Positions 47,050-55,765 of a stretch of 64,000 nucleotides of DNA are shown here, piece by piece. The first letter of the stretch is position 1. The number at the start of each line of letters is the position of its first letter. The translations under genes were made by a program, and so were the position numbers. The DNA comes from Opitutales bacterium (GTDB taxonomy: Bacteria > Verrucomicrobiota > Verrucomicrobiia > Opitutales > Coraliomargaritaceae), in the NCBI GenBank assembly GCA_018607135.1, contig JABBCA010000047.1, positions 1 to 64,000 on the forward strand, read 5' to 3'. The notes under the pieces were generated by a model, which worked only from the letters and a program-made list of their open reading frames with translations, was not told the origin of the DNA and made no database searches.

Positions 47050-48714
47050 TCAGGCCTTATTTGCCCACGAGTCACGCAGCGCTACGGTGCGGTTAAACAC
47101 CAGTGCTTCTGAACTCGAAAGCTGTGTATCTGGGCAAAAATACCCAATCCGCTCAAATTGACAAGTCTCTCCTGCGGGGAGCTCAGTAAGGCTCGGCTCA
47201 CAGTAGGCAGTCACTTCTGAAACAGAATCAGGATTCACAAAATCTAAAAATTCTTTTTCCTTATCCGCCTCCGGTTTCTCAACTGAAAACAAACGATCGA
47301 ACATTCTAACTTTTGCCTGCACTGCATGGTCACGACTGACCCAGTGAATCACCCCCTTCACCTTTCGATCCTCAGGATTTTTGTTCAGAGTATCGAGATC
47401 CACACTACAGAGAAGCTTCTGAATCGCTCCATCGGCATCTTTGATCACTTCATCGCACTGGATGATGTAGCCGTTACGCAAACGCACTTCTTTGCCCAAC
47501 TTAAGACGGAAGAACTTTTTATTCGCCTCTTCTCTAAAGTCGTCTTGCTCAATCAAGAGATGCTTACTGAAAGGGATCTTACGTGTGCCTGCGGATTCGT
47601 CTTCAGGATTACTAATGCCTTCGACTTCGAGCACCTCGCCCTCAGGCCAATTCGTAAGTTCAATCTCCAAGGGATCGAGCACCGCCATACGACGCACCGC
47701 CACCTTGTTTAGCTCTTGGCGAACTGCATGCTCCAAAAGTGCGATATCACTCATGGATGGCACCTTAGTAATACCGATGGTAGCGCAAAAATTACGAATC
47801 GCAGCCGCCGGATAACCACGGCGACGCATGCCTGAAAGTGTTGGCATGCGTGGATCATCCCAACCAGTCACGTGATTCGCTTCAACCAGAGCCCGCAGCT
47901 TACGCTTGCTGACCACGGCATAGCTGAGGTTTAGGCGGGCAAACTCAGTTTGCTTAGAAGGAAAGATATCGAGTTTAGATATGAACCAATCGTAAAGCGG
48001 ACGGTGATCTTCAAATTCGAGTGAGCAAAGCGAGTGAGTGACCTTCTCAAGCGAGTCACTTTGACCGTGCGTAAAGTCGTAGCTTGGATAGATGCACCAA
48101 GCATCCCCCACACGGTGGTGGTGCATACGTTTGATACGATACATCACAGGGTCACGCATATTCATATTCGGATGTGACATATCGATCTTCGCGCGGAGCA
48201 CTTTGGCACCGTCGTCAAATTCACCTGCGCGCATACGCTTAAATAAGTCCACGCTCTCTTGAGCGGGACGATCGCGATACGGACTCGACTTACCTGGCTC
48301 CGTAATCGAACCACGATATTCGCGCATCTCTTCAAAGCTCAGCTCATCGACATAGGCATCACCCGACTCGATCAATTGGATTGCCCACTCGAATAGCTGT
48401 TCAAAGTAGTCACTCGCATAGCAGATCTGCTCCCACTTATAGCCCAACCATTTGATGTCTTCTTGAATCGCTTGCACGAACTCATCACTCTCTTTCTCCG
48501 GATTGGTGTCGTCGAAGCGCAGGTTACACTTTCCGCCAAACTCTCTGGCGATCTCAAAGTTAAGGCAGATCGCCTTCGCATGGCCAATCTGTAGGTATCC
48601 GTTTGGTTCAGGAGGGAAGCGCGTCTGCACACGCCCATCATGTTTACCAGCAGCCACATCGGCTGCCACCATTTGGCGGATAAAATCGGTCGGCGTATCT
48701 GAAGCGTCTGACAT
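47050..48714 (-). CDS. glnS: Glutaminyl-tRNA synthetase
   Basis: Class I synthetase charging tRNA-Gln directly. The 554-residue protein begins MSDASDTPTDFIRQMVAADV. It has RFPPEPNGYLQIGHAKAICLNF (HIGH equivalent IGHAKA), RFDDTNPEKE, and the KMSKS equivalent VVSKRKL near residue 270. A two-barrel anticodon-binding C-terminal part follows. Presence of GlnRS means charging does not depend solely on the amidotransferase route. Its start lies 51 nt downstream of the TetR stop on the same strand, so some co-transcription is possible. Confidence 0.97.
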   Translation of the reverse strand: MSDASDTPTDFIRQMVAADVAAGKHDGRVQTRFPPEPNGYLQIGHAKAICLNFEIAREFGGKCNLRFDDTNPEKESDEFVQAIQEDIKWLGYKWEQICYASDYFEQLFEWAIQLIESGDAYVDELSFEEMREYRGSITEPGKSSPYRDRPAQESVDLFKRMRAGEFDDGAKVLRAKIDMSHPNMNMRDPVMYRIKRMHHHRVGDAWCIYPSYDFTHGQSDSLEKVTHSLCSLEFEDHRPLYDWFISKLDIFPSKQTEFARLNLSYAVVSKRKLRALVEANHVTGWDDPRMPTLSGMRRRGYPAAAIRNFCATIGITKVPSMSDIALLEHAVRQELNKVAVRRMAVLDPLEIELTNWPEGEVLEVEGISNPEDESAGTRKIPFSKHLLIEQDDFREEANKKFFRLKLGKEVRLRNGYIIQCDEVIKDADGAIQKLLCSVDLDTLNKNPEDRKVKGVIHWVSRDHAVQAKVRMFDRLFSVEKPEADKEKEFLDFVNPDSVSEVTAYCEPSLTELPAGETCQFERIGYFCPDTQLSSSEALVFNRTVALRDSWANKA

Positions 48715-48764
48715 AAGCGGGGAAGCAAAACGCAGCGACCCGCTCTGCGCCAGTCAAAAAAAGA

Positions 48765-49331
48765 TCAATTACGCGCCTCCGATAGGAGCTTTTTTGCCAA
48801 ATCCTTGACGATGTCGACCACCTCAACTCCTCGTCCCGTCTGCGCGAGCACAATACTGCCCTCCAACAAGAGCTGTAATTGATCGGCTAGTAACTCTGGC
48901 TCACGCGCGCCTTGCTCCACACAGAGCTCGATAAAAAAAGCACGCATCGCCACTTTCGATTCTACCGCGATACTGGTCAGCTTCGATGAACAGCTGCCAA
49001 ACTCGTTCATGGTCTTTACAAAAATACAGCCCGAAAAATTCGAACGCCCAAACCAATCGCGATACATTTCGATGCTCGCCATCAAACGCGCATCTCCAAC
49101 TGGGTGAATCGCAAGTATCTTGGCACGGGCGCGCTGCATCATGCCTTCATGGTGACGCCTTAAGACCTCTTCAATCAGCCCCTCCTTAGAACCGAAGTAT
49201 TTATACAAGGTCCGCTTGGTGACGCCCGATTCCGCAGCAAGTTGATCGACCCCAGTCGCATGAAAACCCTGCAATTCGAATAATTGATTCGCAGTCACAA
49301 GCACTGCTTCACGTTTTTCATTATTTTTCAT
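48765..49331 (-). CDS. TetR-family transcriptional regulator
   Basis: A 188-residue repressor with an N-terminal TetR-type helix-turn-helix: EAVLVTANQLFELQGFHATG, then VDQLAAESGVTKRTLYKYFGSKEGLIEEVL up to about residue 57. The remaining 130 residues form the ligand domain, which has two Cys residues (FSGCIFV, GSCSSK) that might sense thiol-reactive compounds. It faces the YHS-protein/thioredoxin genes across a 173-nt gap with palindromes, and probably regulates them and itself. Confidence 0.9.
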   Translation of the reverse strand: MKNNEKREAVLVTANQLFELQGFHATGVDQLAAESGVTKRTLYKYFGSKEGLIEEVLRRHHEGMMQRARAKILAIHPVGDARLMASIEMYRDWFGRSNFSGCIFVKTMNEFGSCSSKLTSIAVESKVAMRAFFIELCVEQGAREPELLADQLQLLLEGSIVLAQTGRGVEVVDIVKDLAKKLLSEARN

Positions 49332-49406
49332 AGTGTATAAATAACTGTAAACAAACGATTAATGTAAAATTAAGGACCAAATTGTAAAAAAGTTTAACTT
49401 TTAGGA

Positions 49407-49451
49407 ATAAACCGATCGGTATATTATCTAATGTATACAAATCAGTATACT
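49407..49451. promoter_or_regulatory. Candidate TetR operator palindromes
   Basis: Between the TetR gene and the YHS gene are a perfect 10-bp palindrome ACCGATCGGT (49411-49420) in a near-palindromic 18-bp context, and a second site GTATAC-N6-GTATAC (49433-49450). Half-site words ATCGGTATA and ATCAGTATA recur, and TATACT overlaps the second site. The length and placement fit TetR operators; binding has not been tested. Confidence 0.5.
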
Positions 49452-49504
49452 AAACTACTGCTTTGATTCACAACTAAAAAATAAAACTCAAAGAACACAA
49501 AACT

Positions 49505-49942
49505 ATGAAGACACTCAAAAATCTCCTCCGCATCGCGACACTCCTGATCACATCGGCAACAGCAAGTTTTGCTGCGCAAGCTAGCGACTACGACCTACCC
49601 GCAGTCAGCGGTTACGATCTAGTCAGTTATCACCAAGTCGGTGGCCCCGTGCGTGGCACTGGCTTCCAAGCAGTCCACCACGAAGGGATCACTTATCTCT
49701 TCTCGTCAGAAGCCAACAAAGCCGCATTCGAATCCAATCCAGCAAAATACCTACCCGAATTTAATGGTTACTGCGCCTACGGCGTCGCGCTCGGTAAAAA
49801 ATTCAACACCGACCCAAGTATCTACGAAATCGTCGGCGGCAAACTCTACCTTAACCTAGATGGCAACATTCAGAAGAAGTGGTCCGAAGACAAGGCCGCG
49901 AACATCCACAAGGCTCATGCGAACTGGAAAGAAATTCAATAA
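49505..49942 (+). CDS. Secreted YHS-domain protein
   Basis: A 145-residue protein with a signal peptide (MKTLKNLLRIATLLITSATA, cleaved near ASFA-AQA). The mature domain matches the YHS family: SGYDLVSYHQVGGPVRG, HHEGITYLFSSEANKAAFESNPAKYLPEFNGYCAYGVALGKKF, and a C-terminal tail NIHKAHANWKEI. YHS domains are small metal-associated folds; here the GYCAYGVA Cys is retained. Likely periplasmic. It begins the TetR-facing gene group, which suggests a stress or metal response; this is inference. Confidence 0.85.
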   Translation: MKTLKNLLRIATLLITSATASFAAQASDYDLPAVSGYDLVSYHQVGGPVRGTGFQAVHHEGITYLFSSEANKAAFESNPAKYLPEFNGYCAYGVALGKKFNTDPSIYEIVGGKLYLNLDGNIQKKWSEDKAANIHKAHANWKEIQ

Positions 49943-49979
49943 TCCAAACCATTCACACTCACCGAAAATCAAAATAAAT

Positions 49980-50249
49980 ATGAACATGAAAAAGAACACA
50001 GCAATCACCACCCTGCTCGCACTCACAGTCGTCACTGCTACCAGCTATGCTGGACGTGGCCCAGAAGTTCGCTTCGCCAATCAAGGGCGCAACGCACCGG
50101 TCGCAGAATCGATGGCGGCCAATACAAACACTGAACGAAACAGCGTTCGCAATGATGGAGGCCGAAACGGTCCAGTCACTCACATGGCCACCCAAACCCG
50201 CGAAGACACTCACACAACTTCTAAGTGGCGATTCCAATCCCAAAGCTAA
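49980..50249 (+). CDS. Small secreted protein of unknown function
   Basis: An 89-residue protein from MNMKKNTAITTLLALTVVTATSYA, a clear signal peptide. The mature part is low-complexity and rich in Asn, Arg, Thr and Gly (GRGPEVRFANQGRNAPVAE ... GGRNGPVTH), with no Cys and no recognisable domain. It is probably disordered. It stands 38 nt after the YHS gene and 35 nt before trxA, so likely in one operon under the TetR regulator. A longer frame starting at 49860 is rejected because it overlaps the YHS gene. Confidence 0.7.
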   Translation: MNMKKNTAITTLLALTVVTATSYAGRGPEVRFANQGRNAPVAESMAANTNTERNSVRNDGGRNGPVTHMATQTREDTHTTSKWRFQSQS

Positions 50250-50283
50250 CATTCAAGCTCTAAACACGAAAGGAACCTGAAAG

Positions 50284-50616
50284 ATGCCAAAAAACATCCA
50301 AACCGAAGCAGCGTTTGAAGCGCTCATTCAACAAAACAATACAGTCGTCGCAGTCGACTTCTGGGCCCCATGGTGCGGACCCTGCCAAGCATTTGGACCG
50401 ATCCTCGACGAGGCGGCTCAAGCCGTTGGTGAACGAGCAGTGCTCACAAAAGTCAATGTCGACGAGCTCCCAGAGCTCGCCCGCAATTACCGCATCACCT
50501 CAATCCCATCGGTTCTCTATTTCCAAAATGGAACCGTAGTTGACCGAGCCACAGGCATCGAGCCTACAGAAAAAATTGTAGCGCGATTAAACACGCTCAA
50601 CCTTCAACAAGTATAG
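50284..50616 (+). CDS. trxA: Thioredoxin
   Basis: A 110-residue cytoplasmic thioredoxin with VAVDFWAPWCGPCQAFGPILDE (WCGPC active site near residues 30-34), the cis-Pro loop ITSIPSVLYFQNG near residue 73, and the C-terminal helix. A purine-rich AAAGGA sequence nine nt upstream of the ATG is a good ribosome binding site, stronger than at most genes here. It is the last gene of the YHS group, with a strong terminator just after it. Being under a TetR regulator it may be a specialised thioredoxin rather than the main one. Confidence 0.95.
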   Translation: MPKNIQTEAAFEALIQQNNTVVAVDFWAPWCGPCQAFGPILDEAAQAVGERAVLTKVNVDELPELARNYRITSIPSVLYFQNGTVVDRATGIEPTEKIVARLNTLNLQQV

Positions 50617-50636
50617 TTGGTAGTAGAAGAGAACCC

Positions 50637-50667
50637 AAAGCCCGCCTAACACTAGGCGGGCTTTTTT
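50637..50667 (+). terminator. Strong intrinsic terminator after trxA
   Basis: A perfect 12-bp stem AAAGCCCGCCTA / TAGGCGGGCTTT with an ACAC loop, followed immediately by a T-run (CTTTTTT). Starts 21 nt after the trxA stop and is the clearest terminator in the window. Confidence 0.92.
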
Positions 50668-50840
50668 ACGTGGAGATTAGGCTCCGCGCTGTCCGCCTAT
50701 AACGTGAAACAGACATTCTGGTCTGTTCATAATCAGAAATCATATAATGGAATTAACCACCACGAATCCGAAGCGAAACTAGGAACTCGTTTCGGCCAGC
50801 ACTGAAATCAAACCAGTGAGATCAGCCAAACTTGCCGAAG

Positions 50841-51845
50841 CTACAACTCGCAAGCCGCGTCAATCGCCTGTAGCTCCGCATCCGTAAATGGCGTTGCCTC
50901 CAAGCAACCGAGAATGTCCGTGATCTGCTCACAGCGGCTCGCACCAATCAAGGCACTGGTCACCGTCTTACGTTTGAGCACCCATGAGACTGCCATTTGC
51001 GCGAGACTCTGCCCTCTTGCTAGAGCGATTACATTAAGCGCTCTAATTTTTCCAAGATACGGCGCCACCCCATCTGCCTGCAAAAATGGACTGTTCGCAT
51101 CCGCAGCGCGGGAGTCGGCTGGAATCGATTTGAGATACTTATTGGTCAGCATCCCTTGAGCCAACGGTGAGAAGACGATGCTTCCCACTCCAGTCTCGTC
51201 CAAGGCATCCAACAAGCCATCCTCGACCCAGCGATCAAAAATACTGTAGCGCGGCTGATGAATGAGGCAGGGCGTGCCAAGCGCTTTCAATATACGCACC
51301 GCTTCTCGAAACTGCTCAGGTTGGTAATTCGATAGTCCAACATACAGCGCCTTGCCAGAGCGCACCGCAGTGTCGAGCGCACCCATGGTTTCTTCCAACG
51401 GTGTATCTGGATCTGGACGATGACTGTAGAAAATATCTACATACTCGATCCCCATGCGCTGTAAGCTTTGATCCAAACTCGCCAACAGATACTTACGAGA
51501 GCCCCATTCGCCATACGGTCCATCCCACATGTCATAGCCAGCCTTCGTCGAAACGATCAGTTCATCGCGAAAGGGCAAAAAATCTTCTTTAAAGAGTTTA
51601 CCAAAATTACGCTCCGCAGACCCTGGCGGCGGGCCGTAGTTGTTTGCTAGATCAAAATGAGTGATTCCATTATCGAAGGCACAACGCAGCATCGCACGAC
51701 TGTTTTCAAAGTCATCGACATCGCCGAAATTATGCCAAAGCCCGAGCGAAATCGGCGGCAACTTTAGACCACTGCGCCCGCAGCGGTTGTATTCAAGTTT
51801 GGAGTAACGATCCTTCGCAGCTTGGTAAAACATGGTGTAATTCAT
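50841..51845 (-). CDS. gpr: Aldo/keto reductase, YghZ/Gpr-like (L-glyceraldehyde 3-phosphate reductase)
   Basis: NADPH-dependent aldehyde reductase of the AKR14-like group, 334 residues from MNYTMFYQAAKDRYSKLEY. The sequence closely follows E. coli YghZ: GRSGLKLPPISLGLWHNFGDV, ITHFDLANNYGPPPGSAERNFGKL, ISTKAGYDMWDGPYGEWGSRKYLLASLDQSL, MGIEYVDIFYSHRPD, and VTSALIGASRCEQI. The catalytic Asp, Tyr and Lys (STKAGYDMW) are visible. It likely detoxifies reactive aldehydes such as methylglyoxal. An upstream start adds 28 residues without homology and is not preferred. Confidence 0.9.
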   Translation of the reverse strand: MNYTMFYQAAKDRYSKLEYNRCGRSGLKLPPISLGLWHNFGDVDDFENSRAMLRCAFDNGITHFDLANNYGPPPGSAERNFGKLFKEDFLPFRDELIVSTKAGYDMWDGPYGEWGSRKYLLASLDQSLQRMGIEYVDIFYSHRPDPDTPLEETMGALDTAVRSGKALYVGLSNYQPEQFREAVRILKALGTPCLIHQPRYSIFDRWVEDGLLDALDETGVGSIVFSPLAQGMLTNKYLKSIPADSRAADANSPFLQADGVAPYLGKIRALNVIALARGQSLAQMAVSWVLKRKTVTSALIGASRCEQITDILGCLEATPFTDAELQAIDAACEL

Positions 51846-52228
51846 GCACCGAGAAAAAGGCAATGCAATCAATACCACTGAAATTTTAAGTCCTAGGTAG
51901 ATCATAGCCGAAACCTGTTCCCCGTTCATCTACTTTAATTTCAACCACCTCAAGGCACCCTCAAGAGAGTGTAACACGCGACTCCCGAAGGGAGCGCGTT
52001 CCCACTCAAACTGCAAATGGATCCGCACCTCGCACTCGATGCTTCGCATCGAAGCACATATTAAAAACGCTGACTCTCTAAACGAATTACCAGACTCGCC
52101 CACTCCTATGCAGCACGTCCATCATGACCTCAATGCACCTACGTTAAAAAATTATACCCATTCAACCTATTAAAAAGGTTATCGTTTTTTTACGTGCAAG
52201 CGTCTGAAATACCCTCATAATCGCCAAC
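51846..52228. other. Divergent gap with repeat copy B
   Basis: A 383-nt gap between the divergent aldo/keto reductase and ACT-protein genes. It holds repeat copy B (51970-52060). A weak AACCT-N7-AGGTT hairpin followed by a T-run lies at about 52164-52191. No further gene is seen. Confidence 0.6.
51970..52060. repeat. Dispersed imperfect palindromic element, copy B
   Basis: A stretch of about 91 bp starting TGTAACACGCGACTCCC, with a GGGAGCGCGTT arm. Near its right end is CTCGATGCTTCGCATCGAAGCA, which is almost identical to the corresponding part of copy D at 58678. Ends are less well preserved than in copies A and D. Confidence 0.55.
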
Positions 52229-52690
52229 ATGTCAGCAGAAGTGATGCGCAACCCAGGTGCTTTCGAGCCCATCATACAGTTCTCCATTCACGCCGATAAT
52301 AAGGTCGGACGCTTGAACGAAATCATTGGCCTACTCTCCGTGCATGAAGTGCATATTATGGCACTCTCGATTCTCGACACCACGGACAGCTCAATCATTC
52401 GACTCATTGTCGACTATCCCTCAGAAGCACAGAAGCTGCTCATCGAACACCAATTCTCTTATGTTCAGAGTGAATTGATCGCAGTCGAGCTCCTCGACGA
52501 ATCACAAGTGCGCACAGTGACCTCTGCACTAGTGCAGGCGGAAATCAACATTCACTACATTTATCCATTCCTCGTTCGACCTAACGGTCGCTACGCGCTC
52601 GCCATCAGTCTCGAAGATAACGAGCTGGCAGCCGACACGCTAAAACGGCATCAGCTAAATATTATTGGTCAAGACGACGTCACTCGCTGA
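52229..52690 (+). CDS. Tandem ACT-domain protein
   Basis: A 153-residue protein built of two ACT-type modules (about residues 15-80 and 85-150). The first opens [32 protein letters not shown], with the N-x-V/K-G-x-L pattern seen in ligand-binding ACT domains. The second is [23 protein letters not shown]. No catalytic domain is attached. It may be an amino-acid sensor; no nearby biosynthetic gene tells which. Confidence 0.75.
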   Translation: MSAEVMRNPGAFEPIIQFSIHADNKVGRLNEIIGLLSVHEVHIMALSILDTTDSSIIRLIVDYPSEAQKLLIEHQFSYVQSELIAVELLDESQVRTVTSALVQAEINIHYIYPFLVRPNGRYALAISLEDNELAADTLKRHQLNIIGQDDVTR

Positions 52691-52786
52691 ACACGAACGC
52701 TCCGAAACGAACAAAACAATACATTTTTGACTAATTTTTTAGCAAGACTTGCAGCAGGCACGTGATGTGCAGTATGGGTCGGACGT

Positions 52787-53356
52787 ATGCCCCTCAAACG
52801 TTCACGCCCACAAACCGAGTCAAAATTCAAGGACGCTGTCCTTGATTTGGTCGCGGAATCTGGCTGCGGAGCACTGGGAGTCAACGCAGTCGCACAAAAA
52901 GCAGGCGCGGATAAAGTCTTAATATATCGCTACTTCGGAGACTTGGATGGACTTCTACAAACGGTCGCCGACCAACAGTCATGGCTTCCGTCGATCGACG
53001 AACTCGTCGAATCGATTCAATTCAGCGCACAAGATGTCGCCGATTACTTGAGTATGCTCTTCAACACAATCGTCGAACACATCCGCTCCGAAGCTTCGAC
53101 CCTACAAATTATCCGTTGGCGAAAAGCATCCAGTAATCCGTTGACTCACCACTTCACACAAGAGTGGCAGGCCCTCTGGGGCGAACTACCGAGCCGTATC
53201 ACAGAGGAACTCGACGAAGCCGCTCAGACCGCATGGAAACATGCCTGCGCACTCATGTCGCTGCTTGCCGAAGCCGAGCTCAACGACGAGCAGGTCGATC
53301 TCAATTGTATTCACGTCTTCGCAAACGATTTGCCACCACTCAAGGTTGACGCATAG
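52787..53356 (+). CDS. TetR-family transcriptional regulator
   Basis: A 189-residue regulator with an N-terminal TetR helix-turn-helix (FKDAVLDLVAESGCGALGVNAVAQKAGADKVLIYRYFGDLDGLLQTVA, residues about 14-60). An acidic helical C-terminal domain follows (ADYLSMLFNTIVEHIRSE, HACALMSLLAEAELNDEQ). It is unrelated to the TetR at 48765-49331 beyond the fold. The target genes are not apparent, since the ACT gene precedes and thyA follows on the same strand. Confidence 0.85.
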   Translation: MPLKRSRPQTESKFKDAVLDLVAESGCGALGVNAVAQKAGADKVLIYRYFGDLDGLLQTVADQQSWLPSIDELVESIQFSAQDVADYLSMLFNTIVEHIRSEASTLQIIRWRKASSNPLTHHFTQEWQALWGELPSRITEELDEAAQTAWKHACALMSLLAEAELNDEQVDLNCIHVFANDLPPLKVDA

Positions 53357-53401
53357 GCATTCAGGCACAATGAATAGTTAGACTGTTCACCTGATCCCTT
53401 T

Positions 53402-54196
53402 ATGAAAAGCTACTTAGACCTTTTGCGCACCGTGCTTGAAACGGGCACCTACCGCGACGACCGCACTGGAACCGGCACCTACTCGATCTTCGGCGCACAA
53501 GCCCGCTTCTCAATCGAGCCTGATTTCCCGCTCCTCACCACCAAGAAACTACACCTGCGCTCGATCATTCACGAGCTACTTTGGTTCATCCAAGGCAACA
53601 CCAACATCAGTTACCTCAAAGAGAATAAAGTCCGCATCTGGGACGAGTGGGCGGACGAGAACGGCGATTTAGGCCGCGTCTATGGCGCCCAATGGCGCGA
53701 CTGGATCGCACCCGATGGCGAACACGTCGACCAACTCGCCGAAGTCATCGATGCGCTCAAAAACAACCCCGACAGCCGCCGGCACATCGTCTGCGCTTGG
53801 AACCCAGGCGAAGTCAAACACATGGCCCTCCCGCCCTGCCACGCACTCTTTCAATTCTACGTCGCCAATGGCGAGCTCAGTTGCCAGCTCTACCAACGCA
53901 GCGCCGACATTTTTCTCGGCGTGCCCTTCAACATCGCATCCTACGCGCTATTGACTCAAATGATCGCGCAAGTCTGCGGCCTCAAAGCCAAAGAATTTGT
54001 GCACACCTTCGGCGACCTACACCTCTACGCCAACCACGTCGATCAAGCCAAGCTGCAGCTCAGCCGCGAACCACGCGCACTGCCGCAAATGAAGATCAAC
54101 CCCGACGTGAAAGACATCAACGACTTCAAGTTCGAAGACTTCGAATTAGTGAATTACGATCCACACCCAGCCATCAAAGCCCCAATCGCCGTATAA
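53402..54196 (+). CDS. thyA: Thymidylate synthase
   Basis: Makes dTMP from dUMP with methylenetetrahydrofolate; the 264-residue length equals E. coli ThyA. Motifs include [62 protein letters not shown] with the catalytic Cys at about residue 146, and [24 protein letters not shown]. The dihydrofolate produced is recycled by the folA gene that follows after a 100-nt repetitive spacer; the two are probably co-transcribed. Confidence 0.98.
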   Translation: MKSYLDLLRTVLETGTYRDDRTGTGTYSIFGAQARFSIEPDFPLLTTKKLHLRSIIHELLWFIQGNTNISYLKENKVRIWDEWADENGDLGRVYGAQWRDWIAPDGEHVDQLAEVIDALKNNPDSRRHIVCAWNPGEVKHMALPPCHALFQFYVANGELSCQLYQRSADIFLGVPFNIASYALLTQMIAQVCGLKAKEFVHTFGDLHLYANHVDQAKLQLSREPRALPQMKINPDVKDINDFKFEDFELVNYDPHPAIKAPIAV

Positions 54197-54296
54197 TAAG
54201 TCTTAATCCTAATCTTACTCTTAATCTTAATCCCCAGTCCTAGCCCCATCCAGCATCCCACATCCAGCATCACTCATCCCCCATCACTGATCCCAA
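54197..54296. repeat. Low-complexity spacer between thyA and folA
   Basis: A 100-nt spacer built from short near-repeats: several TCTTAATC-like units, then several CATCCAGCATC / ATCACTCATC units. Nearly free of G on the plus strand. It shows no coding or regulatory signal. Confidence 0.7.
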
Positions 54297-54758
54297 ATGA
54301 AAGCCTTCAAAGCAATTGCCGCCATGGCCGAAAACCGAGTCATCGGCAACGATGGCGACATCCCTTGGCACCTCCCCGAAGACTTCAAATGGTTTAAAAA
54401 AACCACCATGGGCGACATCCTCGTGATGGGCCGTAAGACTTACGAATCCATCGGCCGTCCACTACCGGGCCGCCAGACCTTTGTCCTAAGCCGACAGCCC
54501 AGAGACATCCCCGGCGTGCACAGCTTCACCGATCTAGAGATGCTTGAGCATTTCGAAACCGAGCAAACCATTTGGATCGCAGGAGGCGGTGAAATCTACC
54601 GCCAAATGCTCCCAAAATGTGAATCGCTCTATTTGACACGCGTCCATCGCACCGTCGAAGGCGACGCCACTTTTCCCGAATTTGAAGATCAATTCGAACT
54701 CAAAGAAATCATCGAAACAAACGACGACTTCACCATCGAGCACTGGGTAAAGAAATAA
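54297..54758 (+). CDS. folA: Dihydrofolate reductase
   Basis: Reduces dihydrofolate to tetrahydrofolate with NADPH. The 153-residue protein has KAIAAMAENRVIGNDGDIPWHLPEDFKWFKK (substrate acid in LPED), MGRKTYESIGRPLPGRQTFVLSR, and WIAGGGEIYRQMLPKCESLYLTRVH. It forms a functional pair with thyA. A short TCCGC-TT-GCGGA hairpin without T-run follows the stop. Confidence 0.97.
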   Translation: MKAFKAIAAMAENRVIGNDGDIPWHLPEDFKWFKKTTMGDILVMGRKTYESIGRPLPGRQTFVLSRQPRDIPGVHSFTDLEMLEHFETEQTIWIAGGGEIYRQMLPKCESLYLTRVHRTVEGDATFPEFEDQFELKEIIETNDDFTIEHWVKK

Positions 54759-54899
54759 ACGTAGGGCCTCCGCTTGCGGATGTAGGTTAAACACTCCTGC
54801 CTGACTACCGCACACGCAAACCAGTCAGATAAAAGTGTCTAACTTACGATTCCGAACCAGTATTTCTTCGCGAGCCTCGAACCCGCCAGTAACCTGGCC

Positions 54900-55226
54900 T
54901 CACTCTCCCTTCGAAGGGGCCACTGCTACGTAGAGCAGAAACAATAAATTCACGCCTGGAACGAACATCCACAGCGTATTGTAAGCAGCCTTACCCATAT
55001 CACGCAGGCGCTTCAAGAGTTGCATCAATCCGATAAAGCTTGCGATCAGACCGAAGACAATCGTCATAAACACTGCCAGAGTGCCAAACGTGCCATGGTG
55101 CCAGTGTGCAAAGAAATGCGACGCCCACATCCACACACCATAAACGATGGCAGCGAGAATTGCGATGCGTAGGATGAATGCAAAACGACCGATACGGCCT
55201 TCAGAACTGATAAATGAATTTAACAT
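54900..55226 (-). CDS. DUF805-family membrane protein
   Basis: A 108-residue membrane protein starting MLNSFISSEGRIGRFAFILRI. DUF805 hallmarks are the GRIGRFAF opening and the LMQLLKRLRDMGKAAYNTLWMFVPGVNLLFLLYV block. Three or four hydrophobic segments are seen (about residues 16-36, 47-68, 83-102). The family is of unknown function. It stands alone on the minus strand between folA and mutL. Confidence 0.82.
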   Translation of the reverse strand: MLNSFISSEGRIGRFAFILRIAILAAIVYGVWMWASHFFAHWHHGTFGTLAVFMTIVFGLIASFIGLMQLLKRLRDMGKAAYNTLWMFVPGVNLLFLLYVAVAPSKGE

Positions 55227-55765
55227 GGTAGGTCAAAAAGAGTGTTGTAGCGCCGATGTTTACGATTGAACGCCCAAGCGCAATAAAAACCTGCAATTCC
55301 CCCACCCTCCGCAGGAGCATCTCCTTACACATAAGTCTGAGGGCGTGAGCACTCTTAGGAAAGCTTAGGATTCTAGAGCCGCTTATGAGTGATGTTTGTA
55401 GGACGTGCCTCTCGAAGAGGGCGCGTTATGGCGGCGGAAGGACTCAACACGGCCTTTGCTGTGCAAAGAACCGCGTTCTACACTAGAACATATCTCGATT
55501 AATAGACTTACTCGCGTAAATTAAATCATACAAAAATGTGTATAAGGATATGCCGCAGGAGAGGGGGTTCCCCTAGCCCCATCTCTATCACCCCGTCGTT
55601 CAATCGAAGAACAAACCCTCTCCAAAAATATCTGCGTTCGTCTGAGTAATCTGCTGCCAGCCCCACAGTTTCCCAGAAATTGTTTTGCAGCGCCTCAATC
55701 TCACCTCTCTATTCGAAGCTTTGATTCTGCATTCGCTCTCCTAAATTCAGAATGCTGCCCAAACC
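55227..55765. other. Large intergenic gap before mutL
   Basis: A 539-nt gap between the divergent DUF805 gene and mutL. It holds repeat copy C (55396-55482) and a short AGGGG-GTT-CCCCT hairpin near 55563. The last 150 nt before mutL are pyrimidine-rich without a clear promoter. I found no tRNA-like or coding structure. Confidence 0.6.
55396..55482. repeat. Dispersed imperfect palindromic element, copy C
   Basis: An 87-bp stretch beginning TTGTAGGACGTGCCTCTC and ending CGCGTTCTACA, whose reverse complement TGTAGAACGCG resembles the start. A GCCTCTCGAAGAGGGC hairpin sits next to the left end. Confidence 0.6.

Noticed and set aside
52164-52191. AACCT/AGGTT hairpin with T-run as a terminator
   Set aside because: No plus-strand gene ends upstream of it and the stem is only 5 bp, so a terminator role is not supported.
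53647-54243. 198-codon frame overlapping thyA
   Set aside because: Arg-rich frame-shifted shadow of thyA; the thyA frame holds all motifs.
55227-55765. Possible tRNA or small RNA in the gap before mutL
   Set aside because: No cloverleaf-like pattern or CCA end could be recognised; the structure seen is a palindromic repeat.
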